64,000 nucleotides of DNA from Nocardioides islandensis (GTDB lineage Bacteria; Actinomycetota; Actinomycetes; Propionibacteriales; Nocardioidaceae): contig NZ_JADKPN010000005.1 of assembly GCF_015352455.1 (NCBI RefSeq), positions 1 through 64,000 of the forward strand. Reading direction: 5' to 3'. The stretch's first letter is position 1. Every line of letters starts with the position of its first letter. This document shows positions 1 through 8,146 of the stretch, in pieces. The notes below the pieces were generated by a model. The model searched no databases, had not been told where the DNA came from, and saw only the letters and a program-made list of their open reading frames with translations. The position numbers and the translations under genes were made by a program.

Positions 1-1
1 C

Positions 2-631
2 CTGCACGAGCTCACCGACCTCGTCGACCAGGTCGCCCACCAGCTCCGGGTCGACGGCGACCACTCCCCGCTCGGGGTCCGCAAGATCACGGCCCTGCGC
101 CTGATCACCCGCGCCGCCCGCACCGCCCGGGGTGAGGTAGGGCTCGAGCGGACCGACCACGTGAACAAGGTCCGCCTCTACGCCCACGTGTCCGCCGACG
201 ACCTCGAACCCCTCCCACCCCTCCCGGCCGGTGAGGACCCCTACGCCGTCGCTCGCGTGGAGAAGCTCGGTGCGGCCTCCATGGCCAAGCTCCGCCAATG
301 GGTCGCCCACCACCAGGTCACCTTCGTCCCGGTCCTGAACATGGCCCGCGGCGACGCCGTCGACGTCCACGACCCGCCGGTCTGGATGCGGGAGCAGGTC
401 ACCCTCCGCGACCAGCACTGCGTGTTCCCCGGCTGCACCCGCGACGCCCGCTCCTGCGACCTCGACCACATCGTCCCCTACCAGCCCGACGGCCCACCCG
501 GCCAAACCCACCCCGACAACCTCGCCGCCCTGTGCCGCCGACACCACCGCGCCAAGACCCTCGGACTCTGGCGCTACACCCGCACGCCCGACGGCGCCTA
601 CCAGTGGCACGGACCTTGGGGCAGCGCGTGA
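2..631 (+). CDS. HNH endonuclease, 13E12/DUF222 family, 5' truncated
   Basis: This is the C-terminal part of a 13E12-repeat/DUF222-type protein with an HNH nuclease domain. The frame is open from base 2, so the start lies outside the window. The HNH signature occupies roughly residues 135-180 of the visible part: CVFPGC and a DLDHIVPY stretch, then DNLAALCRRHH and LGLW. Two Cys and several His would hold the zinc and the beta-beta-alpha metal fold. Such genes occur in many copies in actinobacterial genomes and are regarded as mobile or selfish, but their biological role is not settled. Its TGA overlaps the GTG start of the next gene, so the two are co-transcribed. The family call is firm; cleavage activity is inferred. 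Confidence 0.85.
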   Translation: MHELTDLVDQVAHQLRVDGDHSPLGVRKITALRLITRAARTARGEVGLERTDHVNKVRLYAHVSADDLEPLPPLPAGEDPYAVARVEKLGAASMAKLRQWVAHHQVTFVPVLNMARGDAVDVHDPPVWMREQVTLRDQHCVFPGCTRDARSCDLDHIVPYQPDGPPGQTHPDNLAALCRRHHRAKTLGLWRYTRTPDGAYQWHGPWGSA

Positions 632-1170
632 CCGTGGGGCAACCGAGCCTGTTCCTGATGGTGGGGCTTCCCGCCACGGGGAAGACGACGGCTGCCCGAC
701 GCCTCGAGGTCGAGCACCACGCCCTCCGTCTCACGAAGGACGAGTGGATGAAGGCCCTGTACGGACAGCTGAACCCACCGTTCGCCTCCGACGTGATCGA
801 AGGACGACTCGTCGAGATCGGACTGCGGGCGCTGGAGCTGGGCACCAACGTGGTGATCGACTTCGGTCTCTGGGGCCGTGATGAGCGCTCCGCTCTGCGG
901 CAGGCGGCCGCCGACCGCGGAGCGGCGGTGACGATGTACTTCTTCGAGGCCACCGCGGGCGAGCAGCGGAGGCGACTCGACCGCCGACTGGCCGACGAGC
1001 CGCACGCCACCTGGCCCATGTCCGACGAGGAGCTCAGTGCCTGGGCCGACACCATCCAGTTCCCCACACCCCAGGAGCTCGACGGCAGCGAGCCGATCGA
1101 CGAACCGCCCGCCGGGTTCGCCTCCTGGGACGAGTGGCGCGCGCACCGCTGGCCACGATCGATCGGCTGA
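628..1170 (+). CDS. P-loop kinase-like ATPase (AAA_33/zeta-toxin-like fold)
   Basis: A 180-residue predicted small-molecule or nucleotide kinase. The Walker A motif GLPATGKT lies at residues 13-20, right after a hydrophobic first strand (LFLMVG). An Asp-bearing strand VVIDFGLW and an Arg-rich lid region (EQRRRLDRRLADEP) follow, as in COG0645-type kinases related to chloramphenicol phosphotransferase and zeta toxins. The GTG start at 628 overlaps the upstream stop as GTGA. Starts further upstream would read through the HNH gene in a foreign frame. The substrate is unknown. Co-transcription with an HNH protein is unusual, but no antitoxin-like gene is visible. Confidence 0.75.
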   Translation: MTVGQPSLFLMVGLPATGKTTAARRLEVEHHALRLTKDEWMKALYGQLNPPFASDVIEGRLVEIGLRALELGTNVVIDFGLWGRDERSALRQAAADRGAAVTMYFFEATAGEQRRRLDRRLADEPHATWPMSDEELSAWADTIQFPTPQELDGSEPIDEPPAGFASWDEWRAHRWPRSIG

Positions 1171-1237
1171 CGACGGTCACAGTCCACCCACAGCGTGACG
1201 GGAGGGCGAGGACAGACGGGCCCTCGACGGTGAGGTC

Positions 1238-3196
1238 ATGACTTCGTCCCTCATCGATCGTCCCCGGCAGACCGCGGAGCTGCCGGGGAACCAGCCGGCG
1301 AGCGCTGCCCGATCGCGGTTCCCGGTGCCGCTCGATCGGGCAGCGCTCGCTGTCCTCCTCGTCGGCACGGCCTGCCTGTACCTCTGGGGCCTCGGCGGGT
1401 CCGGCTGGGCCAACTCCTTCTACTCGGCCGCGGCGCAGGCCGGCTCGGAGTCGTGGAAGGCGCTGTTCTTCGGCGCCTCCGACGCCGCCGGCTCGATCAC
1501 CGTCGACAAGACGCCGCTCGCACTGTGGCCGATGGCCCTGTCGGTGAAGGTGTTCGGGCTGTCGAGCTGGAGCATCCTCGTGCCGCAGGCGCTGGAGGGT
1601 GTGGCGGCCGTGTGGCTGCTGCACGCCACGGTCCGCCGTACGACGGGCAGCGCGGCCGCCGGTCTGCTGGCGGGCGCCGTCCTGGCGCTCACACCCGTGG
1701 CGGTGCTGATGTTCCGCTTCAACAACCCGGACGCGCTGCTCGTGCTGCTGCTGATCGGGTCGGCGTACGCCACCCTGCGGGCGACCGAAGGAAAGCACGC
1801 GGTGCGCTGGATCGCGCTGGGCGGGGCGCTGGTGGGTCTGGCGTTCCTGGCCAAGATGCTGCAGGCGTTCCTCGTCCTCCCCGCGCTCGCCCTCACCTAC
1901 TTGCTCTTCGCCGCGTCCGTCCCGCTGGCCAAGCGGATCCTGCACCTGCTGGTCGCGTTCGGGGCGATGGTGCTGGCCGGCGGCTGGTGGGTGGCCATCG
2001 TGTCGCTCTGGCCGGCGAGCGACCGCCCGTACATCGGCGGGTCGCAGGACAACTCGATCCTGGAGCTGACGCTCGGCTACAACGGCTTCGGCCGGCTCAC
2101 CGGCGACGAGACGGGCTCGGTCGGCGGGGGCGGCGGCCAATCACCCACCTGGGGCACGACCGGTCTGCTGCGGATGTTCAACAGCGAGATCGGCAGCCAG
2201 GTCGCCTGGCTGGTCCCGGCCGCGCTGATCCTCGGCGGCGGAGCACTCGGCCTCCTCCTGGCGCGGTCCCGCCGCGACCGCTCGGCCCTGGCCGGACTCA
2301 CCCTCTGGCTCGGCTGGGGCGTGGTCACCGGTCTGACCTTCAGCCTGATGGCCGGCATCTTCCACCCGTACTACACGGTGGCCCTCGCCCCTGCCATCGC
2401 CGCGTGCGTCGCCATCGGCGCGCACGTGCTGTGGAGGCACCGCGAGAGCTACGTCGCCACCGGGCTGATGGCCGCCGCCACCGCGTTCACCGCGACCTGG
2501 ACCTTCTCGCTGCTCGGGCGGACCGACTGGCAGCCGTGGCTCCGGTACGTCGTGCTGGTCGTCGGGCTGGCCGCCGCGGTCGCGATGTTCGGCGTCCGGC
2601 ACGTGCCGCGCAAACTCGGCCTGGCCGTCGCCGTCGCCGCGCTGATCGCGGGACTGGCCGGCCCCACGGCGTACTCCCTGGCGACGGCCGCCACCCCGCA
2701 CTCCGGCTCGATCCCGAGCGCCGGGCCGGCCTCGGCGGGGTCGTTCGGCGGGTTCGGCGGTCGCACCATGGGCACGCCGCCGCAAGGCGCTCCGACCAAC
2801 CGGACGGGCGGCGCCACCCCGGGTGGGCTGCTCGACGGCAGCACCTCGAGCGCCACGCTCAACGCGTTGCTGACCGAGGACGCGTCGTCCTACACCTGGG
2901 TCGCTGCGGCGGTCGGCTCGAACTCCGCGGCCGGGTACCAGCTGGCCACCGAGGAGCCGGTGATGGCGATCGGCGGGTTCAACGGCAGCGACCCGAGCCC
3001 GACGCTGGAGCAGTTCCAGCAGTACGTCGCGGACGGCGAGATCCACTACTTCATCGCCTCCGGGGGCGGCTTCGGCGGCGGTCCCGGTGCAGGTGGCACG
3101 GGTTCGTCCGAGATCGCCACCTGGGTCGAGCAGAGCTTCACCGCGCAGTCGGTCGACGGGGTCACCGTCTACGACCTGAGCGAGGGTGCGTCGTGA
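1238..3196 (+). CDS. Glycosyltransferase family 39 (ArnT/PMT-like) membrane protein
   Basis: A 652-residue integral membrane glycosyltransferase expected to move a sugar from a polyprenyl-phosphate donor to an envelope acceptor on the outer face. A cytoplasmic N-terminus is followed by about ten or more hydrophobic segments up to residue ~490. The first large external loop carries the DKTPLA motif typical of this subfamily. A Gly-rich linker (~residues 505-535) leads to a soluble C-terminal domain of about 100 residues, which is the standard shape of actinobacterial YkcB-like GT39 proteins. The stop overlaps the GTG start of the GT2 gene, which would supply the polyprenyl-phosphate sugar. The acceptor is unknown. 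The ATG at 1238 has a weak TGAGG upstream. Confidence 0.85.
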   Translation: MTSSLIDRPRQTAELPGNQPASAARSRFPVPLDRAALAVLLVGTACLYLWGLGGSGWANSFYSAAAQAGSESWKALFFGASDAAGSITVDKTPLALWPMALSVKVFGLSSWSILVPQALEGVAAVWLLHATVRRTTGSAAAGLLAGAVLALTPVAVLMFRFNNPDALLVLLLIGSAYATLRATEGKHAVRWIALGGALVGLAFLAKMLQAFLVLPALALTYLLFAASVPLAKRILHLLVAFGAMVLAGGWWVAIVSLWPASDRPYIGGSQDNSILELTLGYNGFGRLTGDETGSVGGGGGQSPTWGTTGLLRMFNSEIGSQVAWLVPAALILGGGALGLLLARSRRDRSALAGLTLWLGWGVVTGLTFSLMAGIFHPYYTVALAPAIAACVAIGAHVLWRHRESYVATGLMAAATAFTATWTFSLLGRTDWQPWLRYVVLVVGLAAAVAMFGVRHVPRKLGLAVAVAALIAGLAGPTAYSLATAATPHSGSIPSAGPASAGSFGGFGGRTMGTPPQGAPTNRTGGATPGGLLDGSTSSATLNALLTEDASSYTWVAAAVGSNSAAGYQLATEEPVMAIGGFNGSDPSPTLEQFQQYVADGEIHYFIASGGGFGGGPGAGGTGSSEIATWVEQSFTAQSVDGVTVYDLSEGAS

Positions 3197-4056
3197 GTGC
3201 GCTGGAGGTGGTCGAGGCGGCGCCGGTGCTCGAGGTCGTCATCCCCGTCCACGACGAGGAGGTCGCGCTGCCGACGGCGGTGGCCGCCGTGACGGCGTAC
3301 CTGGACACGCTCCCCTGGACCTGGCGCATCACCATCGCCGACAACGCCTCGACGGACGGCACCCCGCTGGTCGCCCGGCGGCTGGCGCACGAGGACGGGC
3401 GCGTGCGGGTGCTCAGGCTGGAGGAGAAGGGCCGCGGCCGCGCGCTCAAGCGGGTGTGGGAGTCCAGCGACGCGGACGTGCTGCTGTACATGGACGTCGA
3501 CCTCTCCACCGACCTCAACGCCCTCATGCCGCTCGTCGCCCCGATCGTGAGCGGTCACTCCGACCTGGCGATCGGCACCCGGCTCTCGCGCGGGTCGCGG
3601 GTCGTGCGCGGGCCCCGGCGGGAGCTGATCTCCCGCACCTACAACACGATCCTGCGCTCGACCCTCGGCGCTAGGTTCAGCGACGCGCAGTGCGGCTTCA
3701 AGGCGATCGACCGCGAGGTCGCACGGGTGCTGCTGCCGATGGTCGAGGACGACACCTGGTTCTTCGACACCGAGCTGCTGGTGCTCGCCGAGCGGAGCGG
3801 CCTGCGCATCCACGAGGTGCCCGTCGACTGGGTCGACGACCCGGACTCGCGCGTCGACGTCGTCCGGACCGCCCTCGACGACCTGCGTGGCATCCGCCGC
3901 CTGGGCTGGGGCCTGCTCACCGGTCGCGTGCCCGTTGACCGGGTGCGCGAGCAGCTGCGACCGATGGAGGTACGCCGCGACGCCGGTCGCCTGGGGCTCC
4001 TGGCACCTCACGCTGGCTCGAGGTCGGGGTGCTCACGGCCGCCAACCTGTTCGTGA
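3193..4056 (+). CDS. Family 2 glycosyltransferase (polyprenyl-phosphate sugar synthase type)
   Basis: A 287-residue GT-A fold transferase like dolichol-phosphate mannose synthase. It would charge polyprenyl phosphate with a sugar for the GT39 partner upstream, to which it is coupled by a GTGA overlap. Visible motifs are VVIPVHDEE at the N-terminus, ITIADNASTDGT, LLYMDVDLSTDL (the DxD metal site) and DAQCGFKAI. Normal family sequence ends near IRRLGWGLLTGRVP (~residue 243). The last 30 or so residues, rich in Arg, Gly and Ser, look like out-of-frame translation. A GtrA membrane-domain tail lies immediately downstream in another frame, so this was probably once a GT2-GtrA fusion that has been truncated. 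The catalytic domain looks intact. Confidence 0.85.
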   Translation: MSALEVVEAAPVLEVVIPVHDEEVALPTAVAAVTAYLDTLPWTWRITIADNASTDGTPLVARRLAHEDGRVRVLRLEEKGRGRALKRVWESSDADVLLYMDVDLSTDLNALMPLVAPIVSGHSDLAIGTRLSRGSRVVRGPRRELISRTYNTILRSTLGARFSDAQCGFKAIDREVARVLLPMVEDDTWFFDTELLVLAERSGLRIHEVPVDWVDDPDSRVDVVRTALDDLRGIRRLGWGLLTGRVPVDRVREQLRPMEVRRDAGRLGLLAPHAGSRSGCSRPPTCS

Positions 4057-4133
4057 CGGTGATGCGGTTCGTGGCGATGCGGGTGTGGATCTTCTCGAGG
4101 CCTCGGAGCCGCTCGGTACCGTCTCCCGTGTGA
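4014..4133 (+). pseudogene. Remnant of a GtrA-type membrane domain (C-terminal tail only)
   Basis: Read in the frame that ends at the TGA of 4131-4133, the DNA encodes WLEVGVLTAANLFVTVMRF followed by VAMRVWIFSRPRSRS and a stop. This strongly resembles the last transmembrane helix and basic tail of GtrA-family proteins (AANL..T..RF...R.W.F). GtrA domains are often fused to, or sit behind, GT2 enzymes of this kind. Here the other helices are missing and the frame differs from the upstream GT2 gene (position class 0 versus 1), so an internal deletion plus frameshift is the simplest reading. The remnant also hosts the presumed promoter of the next gene (TACCGT at 4117-4122). Confidence 0.6.
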
Positions 4134-5614
4134 CGCTCCCCCAGCACGTCGAGCACCTGGTCGTCGGTGCCGGGTTCGCGGGGCTCGCGCTGGCGATCGG
4201 GCTCCAGGACGACGGCGAGGAGTTCCTCGTCATCGAGAAGGACGCGTCGCTGGGCGGTACCTGGTGGGCCAACACCTACCCCGGCGCGACCTGTGACATC
4301 CCGAGCCACCTCTACAGCTACTCGTGGGCGCCCAACCCCGACTGGTCGCACGCCTACTCGCCGCAGCCGGAGATCCTGGCGTACCTCGAGAAGGTCGCCG
4401 CCGAGGCGGGCGTGCTCGACCGGTTCCACTTCGGCGTCGAGCTGCTGGGCGCGGACTGGGACGACGACGCGCTGCTGTGGCGGATCCGTACGTCGGCCGG
4501 CTCGCTGACGAGCACGACCCTGGTGAACGCCACCGGGGGACTGTCGGCGCCGAAGCTGCCCGACATCGAGGGCATCGAGACGTTCGGCGGGCACCTGTTC
4601 CACACCGCCCAGTGGGACCACGACGTCGACCTGGCCGGCCGGCGGGTCGCGATCATCGGCACCGGCGCCTCGGCCATCCAGGTGATCCCGGCGATCCAGC
4701 CGGAGGTCGGTCACCTCGACGTGTACCAGCGCTCGGCGCCGTGGGTGATCCCGCGCGGCCAGCACTCTTTCAGCGAGGAGCAGCGGCGGCGCTGGCGCCG
4801 GTTCCCGTTCCTCCTGCGCGCGGTCCGGGCCAAGATCTACTGGTCGCACGAGGCTCTGGTCCCCGGCATCACCCGCTGGCAGCGACTCAACTTCCCCGTC
4901 GAGCTCCAGGGCCGCCAGAACCTCGCCAAGGGGGTCGAGGACCCGGTGCTCCGCAAGAAGCTGACGCCCACGTTCGGCGTCTTCTGCAAGCGGATCCTCA
5001 TCTCCAACGAGTATTACCCGGCGATGTCGGCGCCGAACGTCGACGTGGTCACGGACCCGATCGCGCGCGTCACGCCGACCGGCGTCGTCACGGCTGACGG
5101 TGTCGAGCGCCCGGTCGACGTGCTCGTCGTGGCGACCGGCTTCCACGCGACCGACCCGCCGTTCGCCCGGTTGGTGCGCGGCCGGGACGGACGGTCGCTC
5201 GCCGAGACGTGGGCGTCGTCCGGCATGGCGATGTACAAGGGCACCGCCGTCGCCGGCTTCCCCAACCTCTTCACGGTCATCGGCGCCAACACGGGCCAGG
5301 GGCACACGTCGGTGATCGTCTACATCGAGGCGCTGACCGACTACGTGCGTGGCGCGGTGCGAGCGCTGCGCCGCGGGAGGTACGGCGCGCTCGAGCCGCG
5401 TGCCGACGCCCAGGCCCGCTGGAACGCCGCCATCCAGCGCAAGATGCGCCGTACGGTCTGGGTCCGCGGCGGCTGCACCTCCTGGTACCTCGACGCCCAC
5501 GGCCGCAACCCCGTCTCCTGGCCCGGCGGCACCCAGGCGTTCAAGCGGGCGGTCAAGGAGTTCGACGTGGACGCGTACGACGTGCGGGCGCGCCCAGAGA
5601 TCGGTACAGCGTGA
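4130..5614 (+). CDS. Flavin-containing monooxygenase, Baeyer-Villiger type
   Basis: A 494-residue FAD- and NADPH-dependent monooxygenase. The N-terminal FAD Rossmann motif is GAGFAG (residues 13-18). The type I Baeyer-Villiger fingerprint FxGxxxHxxxW(D/P) appears as FGGHLFHTAQWD from residue 152. A second, NADP-type GTGASA motif follows near residue 177, and a VVATGFHATDPP segment sits in the last third. These features predict conversion of ketones to esters or lactones; the substrate is unknown. GTG 4130 is the chosen start because family sequence begins at HVEHLVVGAGFAG and TACCGT lies 7 nt upstream, indicating a leaderless transcript. It is coupled by GTGA to the SDR gene, a natural partner because SDRs can make or consume the ketone. 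Confidence 0.85.
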   Translation: MTLPQHVEHLVVGAGFAGLALAIGLQDDGEEFLVIEKDASLGGTWWANTYPGATCDIPSHLYSYSWAPNPDWSHAYSPQPEILAYLEKVAAEAGVLDRFHFGVELLGADWDDDALLWRIRTSAGSLTSTTLVNATGGLSAPKLPDIEGIETFGGHLFHTAQWDHDVDLAGRRVAIIGTGASAIQVIPAIQPEVGHLDVYQRSAPWVIPRGQHSFSEEQRRRWRRFPFLLRAVRAKIYWSHEALVPGITRWQRLNFPVELQGRQNLAKGVEDPVLRKKLTPTFGVFCKRILISNEYYPAMSAPNVDVVTDPIARVTPTGVVTADGVERPVDVLVVATGFHATDPPFARLVRGRDGRSLAETWASSGMAMYKGTAVAGFPNLFTVIGANTGQGHTSVIVYIEALTDYVRGAVRALRRGRYGALEPRADAQARWNAAIQRKMRRTVWVRGGCTSWYLDAHGRNPVSWPGGTQAFKRAVKEFDVDAYDVRARPEIGTA

Positions 5615-6435
5615 GGTCGTTCGACGGGCGCGTGGTCGCCATCACCGGTGCGGGGTCGGGCATCGGCCGCGCGCTGGCGGTCTCGCTGGCGGGTCGTGGC
5701 GCGCTGCTGGCGCTGTCGGACGTCTCGGCCGACGGGCTGGCCGGGACGGTCGACCTGGTCAAGGCCGCCGGCGCTCGGGAGGTACGCAGCGACATCGTCG
5801 ACGTCGCGTCGGCCCAGGCTCTGACGCAGTGGGCCGCCGACGTCGTGGGCCAGTTCGGTCGCGTCAACGTGCTCGTCAACAACGCCGGGGTCTCGCTCAC
5901 CGGGGACGTCGTCGACCTCGACCCCGCCGACATGCAGTGGGTCGTCGACATCAACTTCTGGGGCGTGGTGCGCGGCACGCACGCGTTCCTGCCGCACCTC
6001 ATCGCCTCCGGCGACGGGCACGTCGTCACGATGTCGTCGCTGTTCGGGCTGGTGTCCGTCCCCGGCCAGTCGATGTACAACGCCACGAAGTACGCCGTGC
6101 GCGGCTTCTCCGAGGCGCTGCGCGAGGAGATGCTGGTCGCCGGCCATCCGGTCGGCGTCACGGTCGTCCACCCCGGCGGCGTGCGGACCGCCATCGTGCG
6201 CGCCGGACGGTCGTCGGCCGGTGAGGACCACGCGGCCACGGCTCGCCTCTTCGACGAGCGCCTGGCCCGGATGTCGCCCGAGCGCGCGGCCGAGATCATC
6301 CTGCGCGGGGTGCTGCGCGGGAAGCCGCGCGTGCTGGTCGGGATCGACGCCCACCTGCTGCACCAGCTCGCCCGGGTGGTGGGGGCGCGCTACCAGGACG
6401 TCGTCGCCCGGCGCGCCCAGCGGATGCGCCCGTGA
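5611..6435 (+). CDS. SDR-family oxidoreductase
   Basis: A 274-residue classical short-chain dehydrogenase/reductase. The coenzyme motif is TGAGSGIG near the N-terminus, followed by LVNNAG, the catalytic Ser within VTMSSLFG and the Tyr/Lys pair in YNATKYAVRG. The first half matches cofactor binding; an Asp after the second strand (ALSDVS) favours NAD(H). Overlaps of 4 bases with the monooxygenase before it and the DUF402 gene after it make a three-gene operon. It probably interconverts an alcohol and a ketone in the same pathway as the monooxygenase. That link is inferred from position only. Confidence 0.85.
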   Translation: MRSFDGRVVAITGAGSGIGRALAVSLAGRGALLALSDVSADGLAGTVDLVKAAGAREVRSDIVDVASAQALTQWAADVVGQFGRVNVLVNNAGVSLTGDVVDLDPADMQWVVDINFWGVVRGTHAFLPHLIASGDGHVVTMSSLFGLVSVPGQSMYNATKYAVRGFSEALREEMLVAGHPVGVTVVHPGGVRTAIVRAGRSSAGEDHAATARLFDERLARMSPERAAEIILRGVLRGKPRVLVGIDAHLLHQLARVVGARYQDVVARRAQRMRP

Positions 6436-6983
6436 CGCTTCGTCTCGGGGACACGGTCCGGGTCCGGATGCGCAAGTGGGCCGACCTCCCGCACTGGGAG
6501 TTCGACGCGGTCTACCTCGGCGACGACGACCACGGGACCTGGCTGGGCTTCCCGCGCGGGACCCACATGGTTCGACCCGGGGCCGAGTACGTGTCACCGA
6601 CCGACCAGCTCGGCCTCGTCCCGCCCGTGTCCGCCCCGGACGCCGAGCGCGGCTGGCTGGTGACGTTCCACGGTCACGGTGGGCTCCTGTCCGTGTACGT
6701 CGACGTGGTCGCACCGCCCACCTGGTCCGGGCCGGCGGTGACGGCGATCGACCTCGACCTCGACGTGGTCCGCGAGCTCGACGGCCGGGTCTGGGTCGAC
6801 GACGAGGACGAGTTCGCGCTCCACCAGGTCGAGCTGGACTACCCGGCCGAGGTCATCGCGGCCGCCCGCGCCTCCTGCGACCGCCTGGTGGCGCTCATCG
6901 GCGCCGGCCACCCGCCGTACGACGACGCCACGAAGCTCCCCTGGTTCGAGCTGCTCGCCCGCTGGTCGAGGAAGGCGCGCTAG
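6432..6983 (+). CDS. DUF402 domain protein
   Basis: A 183-residue DUF402-like protein. Recognisable parts are LPHWEFDAVYLG and LGFPRGTH near the N-terminus, and the core SVYVDVVAPPTW... with IDLDLDVV and VWVDDEDEFALH, which carries the clustered Asp/Glu/His that bind divalent metal in this family. DUF402 proteins include FomD-type hydrolases acting on nucleotide-linked substrates; the substrate here is unknown. It is the third gene of the monooxygenase operon. The last seven codons and the TAG stop (RWSRKAR) lie inside a 41-bp repeat element that recurs inverted at 61417-61457, so the C-terminus was probably reshaped by repeat insertion. Confidence 0.8.
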   Translation: MTLRLGDTVRVRMRKWADLPHWEFDAVYLGDDDHGTWLGFPRGTHMVRPGAEYVSPTDQLGLVPPVSAPDAERGWLVTFHGHGGLLSVYVDVVAPPTWSGPAVTAIDLDLDVVRELDGRVWVDDEDEFALHQVELDYPAEVIAAARASCDRLVALIGAGHPPYDDATKLPWFELLARWSRKAR

Positions 6984-7064
6984 CGCCTGTCACGAGACCC
7001 CCGCACAGGTCCGCGGTCCCGTCACCGGGTCTCGTGACGGGCCTGACGGCCCTCCTCGACCAGC
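6961..7064. repeat. Head-to-head pair of CACGAGACCCC-type palindromic elements
   Basis: Bases 6961-7001 (GCTGGTCGAGGAAGGCGCGC then TAGCGCC...CACGAGACCCC) are identical to the reverse complement of 61417-61457 over all 41 positions. A second, opposed copy lies at 7027-7064 (GGGTCTCGTGACGGGC ... CTCCTCGACCAGC). The pair fills the junction between the convergent DUF402 and dinB genes and could fold into a long hairpin, so it may also end transcription on both strands. Confidence 0.8.
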
Positions 7065-7069
7065 GGTGA

Positions 7070-8146
7070 TCAGTACCCGCCCTCCGGCGGCACCATCTCG
7101 TACCTCACCCCCAGCAGGCGGACGGGCTTGTCCGGCTCGACCTTCTCCAGCAGCGCGACGGCCACCTCGCCCAGCACGGCCGGGTCGTTGGACGGCGACG
7201 GGAGCTTGCGAGAGCGGGTGAGGGTGAAGAAGTTGCGGTAGCGGATCTTCAGGTGCACCCGCATCGCCGGCCGGCCCTCGGCGTCGATGTCCTCCACGAC
7301 GCGCGCGGCGAGCGTGCGCACCGCATCGGGCACCTCCGACCACTGGAGGTCCCGCTGGTAGGTCTCCTCGCGCCCGTGCGCCCGCGCCACCCAGGGCGTC
7401 GCGTCGACGGGCGAGGAGTCAACCCCGCGACCCATCCGGTGGAACCACGGCCCCATCGTCGGCCCGAACTCCCCCACCAGCAGCTGGACGTCCGACGTCG
7501 CCAGCTGCGTCACCGTCTCGATCCCCAGCGACGACAACCGTGCGGCGATCTTCGACCCGATCCCCCACAACGCCCTCGTCGGGCGGTCGCCCATCTCGTC
7601 GTACCAGGTCTCGTCGGTGATCGCGTAGGTCCCCTGCGGCTTGCCGAAGTCGGTGGCGATCTTGGCCTGGAGCTTGTTGTTGCCGATGCCCACCGAGCAG
7701 TGCAGCCGCGTCGCGTCGAGCACCGCCGCCCGCACCCGCGCCGCCATCTCCCGCGGGTCGCCGAGGTCCCCGTGCCCATCGCCCGCACCCAGGAACGCCT
7801 CGTCCCAGCCGAGGACCTCGAGCACGACGGGGGCGCCGCCCCACTCCAGCGCACGGATCGCGGCCATCACGCGAGCCGAGGCCTCGAGGTAGTGCGGCGC
7901 GTCGACGGGCAGGAAGACCGCGTCGGGACACTTCTTGTACGCCGTCCGCAGCGGCATGCCCGAACGGATGCCGAACGCCCGCGCCTCGTAGGACGCCGTC
8001 GAGACCACCGCGCGCTCGTTGACGATCCCGCGCCCGCCGACGACCACCGGCTTCCCGGCGAGCTCGGGCCTGCGCAGGATCTCCACCGCCGCCAGGAACA
8101 TGTCGAGGTCCACATGGAGGACCCAGCGCTGGCCGACGGCCGTCAC
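7070..8146 (-). CDS. dinB: Y-family DNA polymerase, DinB2-like (DNA polymerase IV family)
   Basis: A 358-residue translesion polymerase. Catalytic acidic residues are D13 in HVDLDMFL and D115/E116 in GWDEAFLG. The usual STASYEARAFG and GMPL motifs and a little-finger domain at the C-terminus are present. In DinB1/E. coli Pol IV the DxDxFF motif provides an aromatic steric gate that keeps out ribonucleotides; here the second Phe is Leu18. That matches what is known of Mycobacterium smegmatis DinB2, which has a Leu there and readily uses rNTPs. No LexA box is visible upstream. The GTG start overlaps the FUSC gene stop as GTGA, so both are on one transcript. Confidence 0.88.
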   Translation of the reverse strand: MTAVGQRWVLHVDLDMFLAAVEILRRPELAGKPVVVGGRGIVNERAVVSTASYEARAFGIRSGMPLRTAYKKCPDAVFLPVDAPHYLEASARVMAAIRALEWGGAPVVLEVLGWDEAFLGAGDGHGDLGDPREMAARVRAAVLDATRLHCSVGIGNNKLQAKIATDFGKPQGTYAITDETWYDEMGDRPTRALWGIGSKIAARLSSLGIETVTQLATSDVQLLVGEFGPTMGPWFHRMGRGVDSSPVDATPWVARAHGREETYQRDLQWSEVPDAVRTLAARVVEDIDAEGRPAMRVHLKIRYRNFFTLTRSRKLPSPSNDPAVLGEVAVALLEKVEPDKPVRLLGVRYEMVPPEGGY

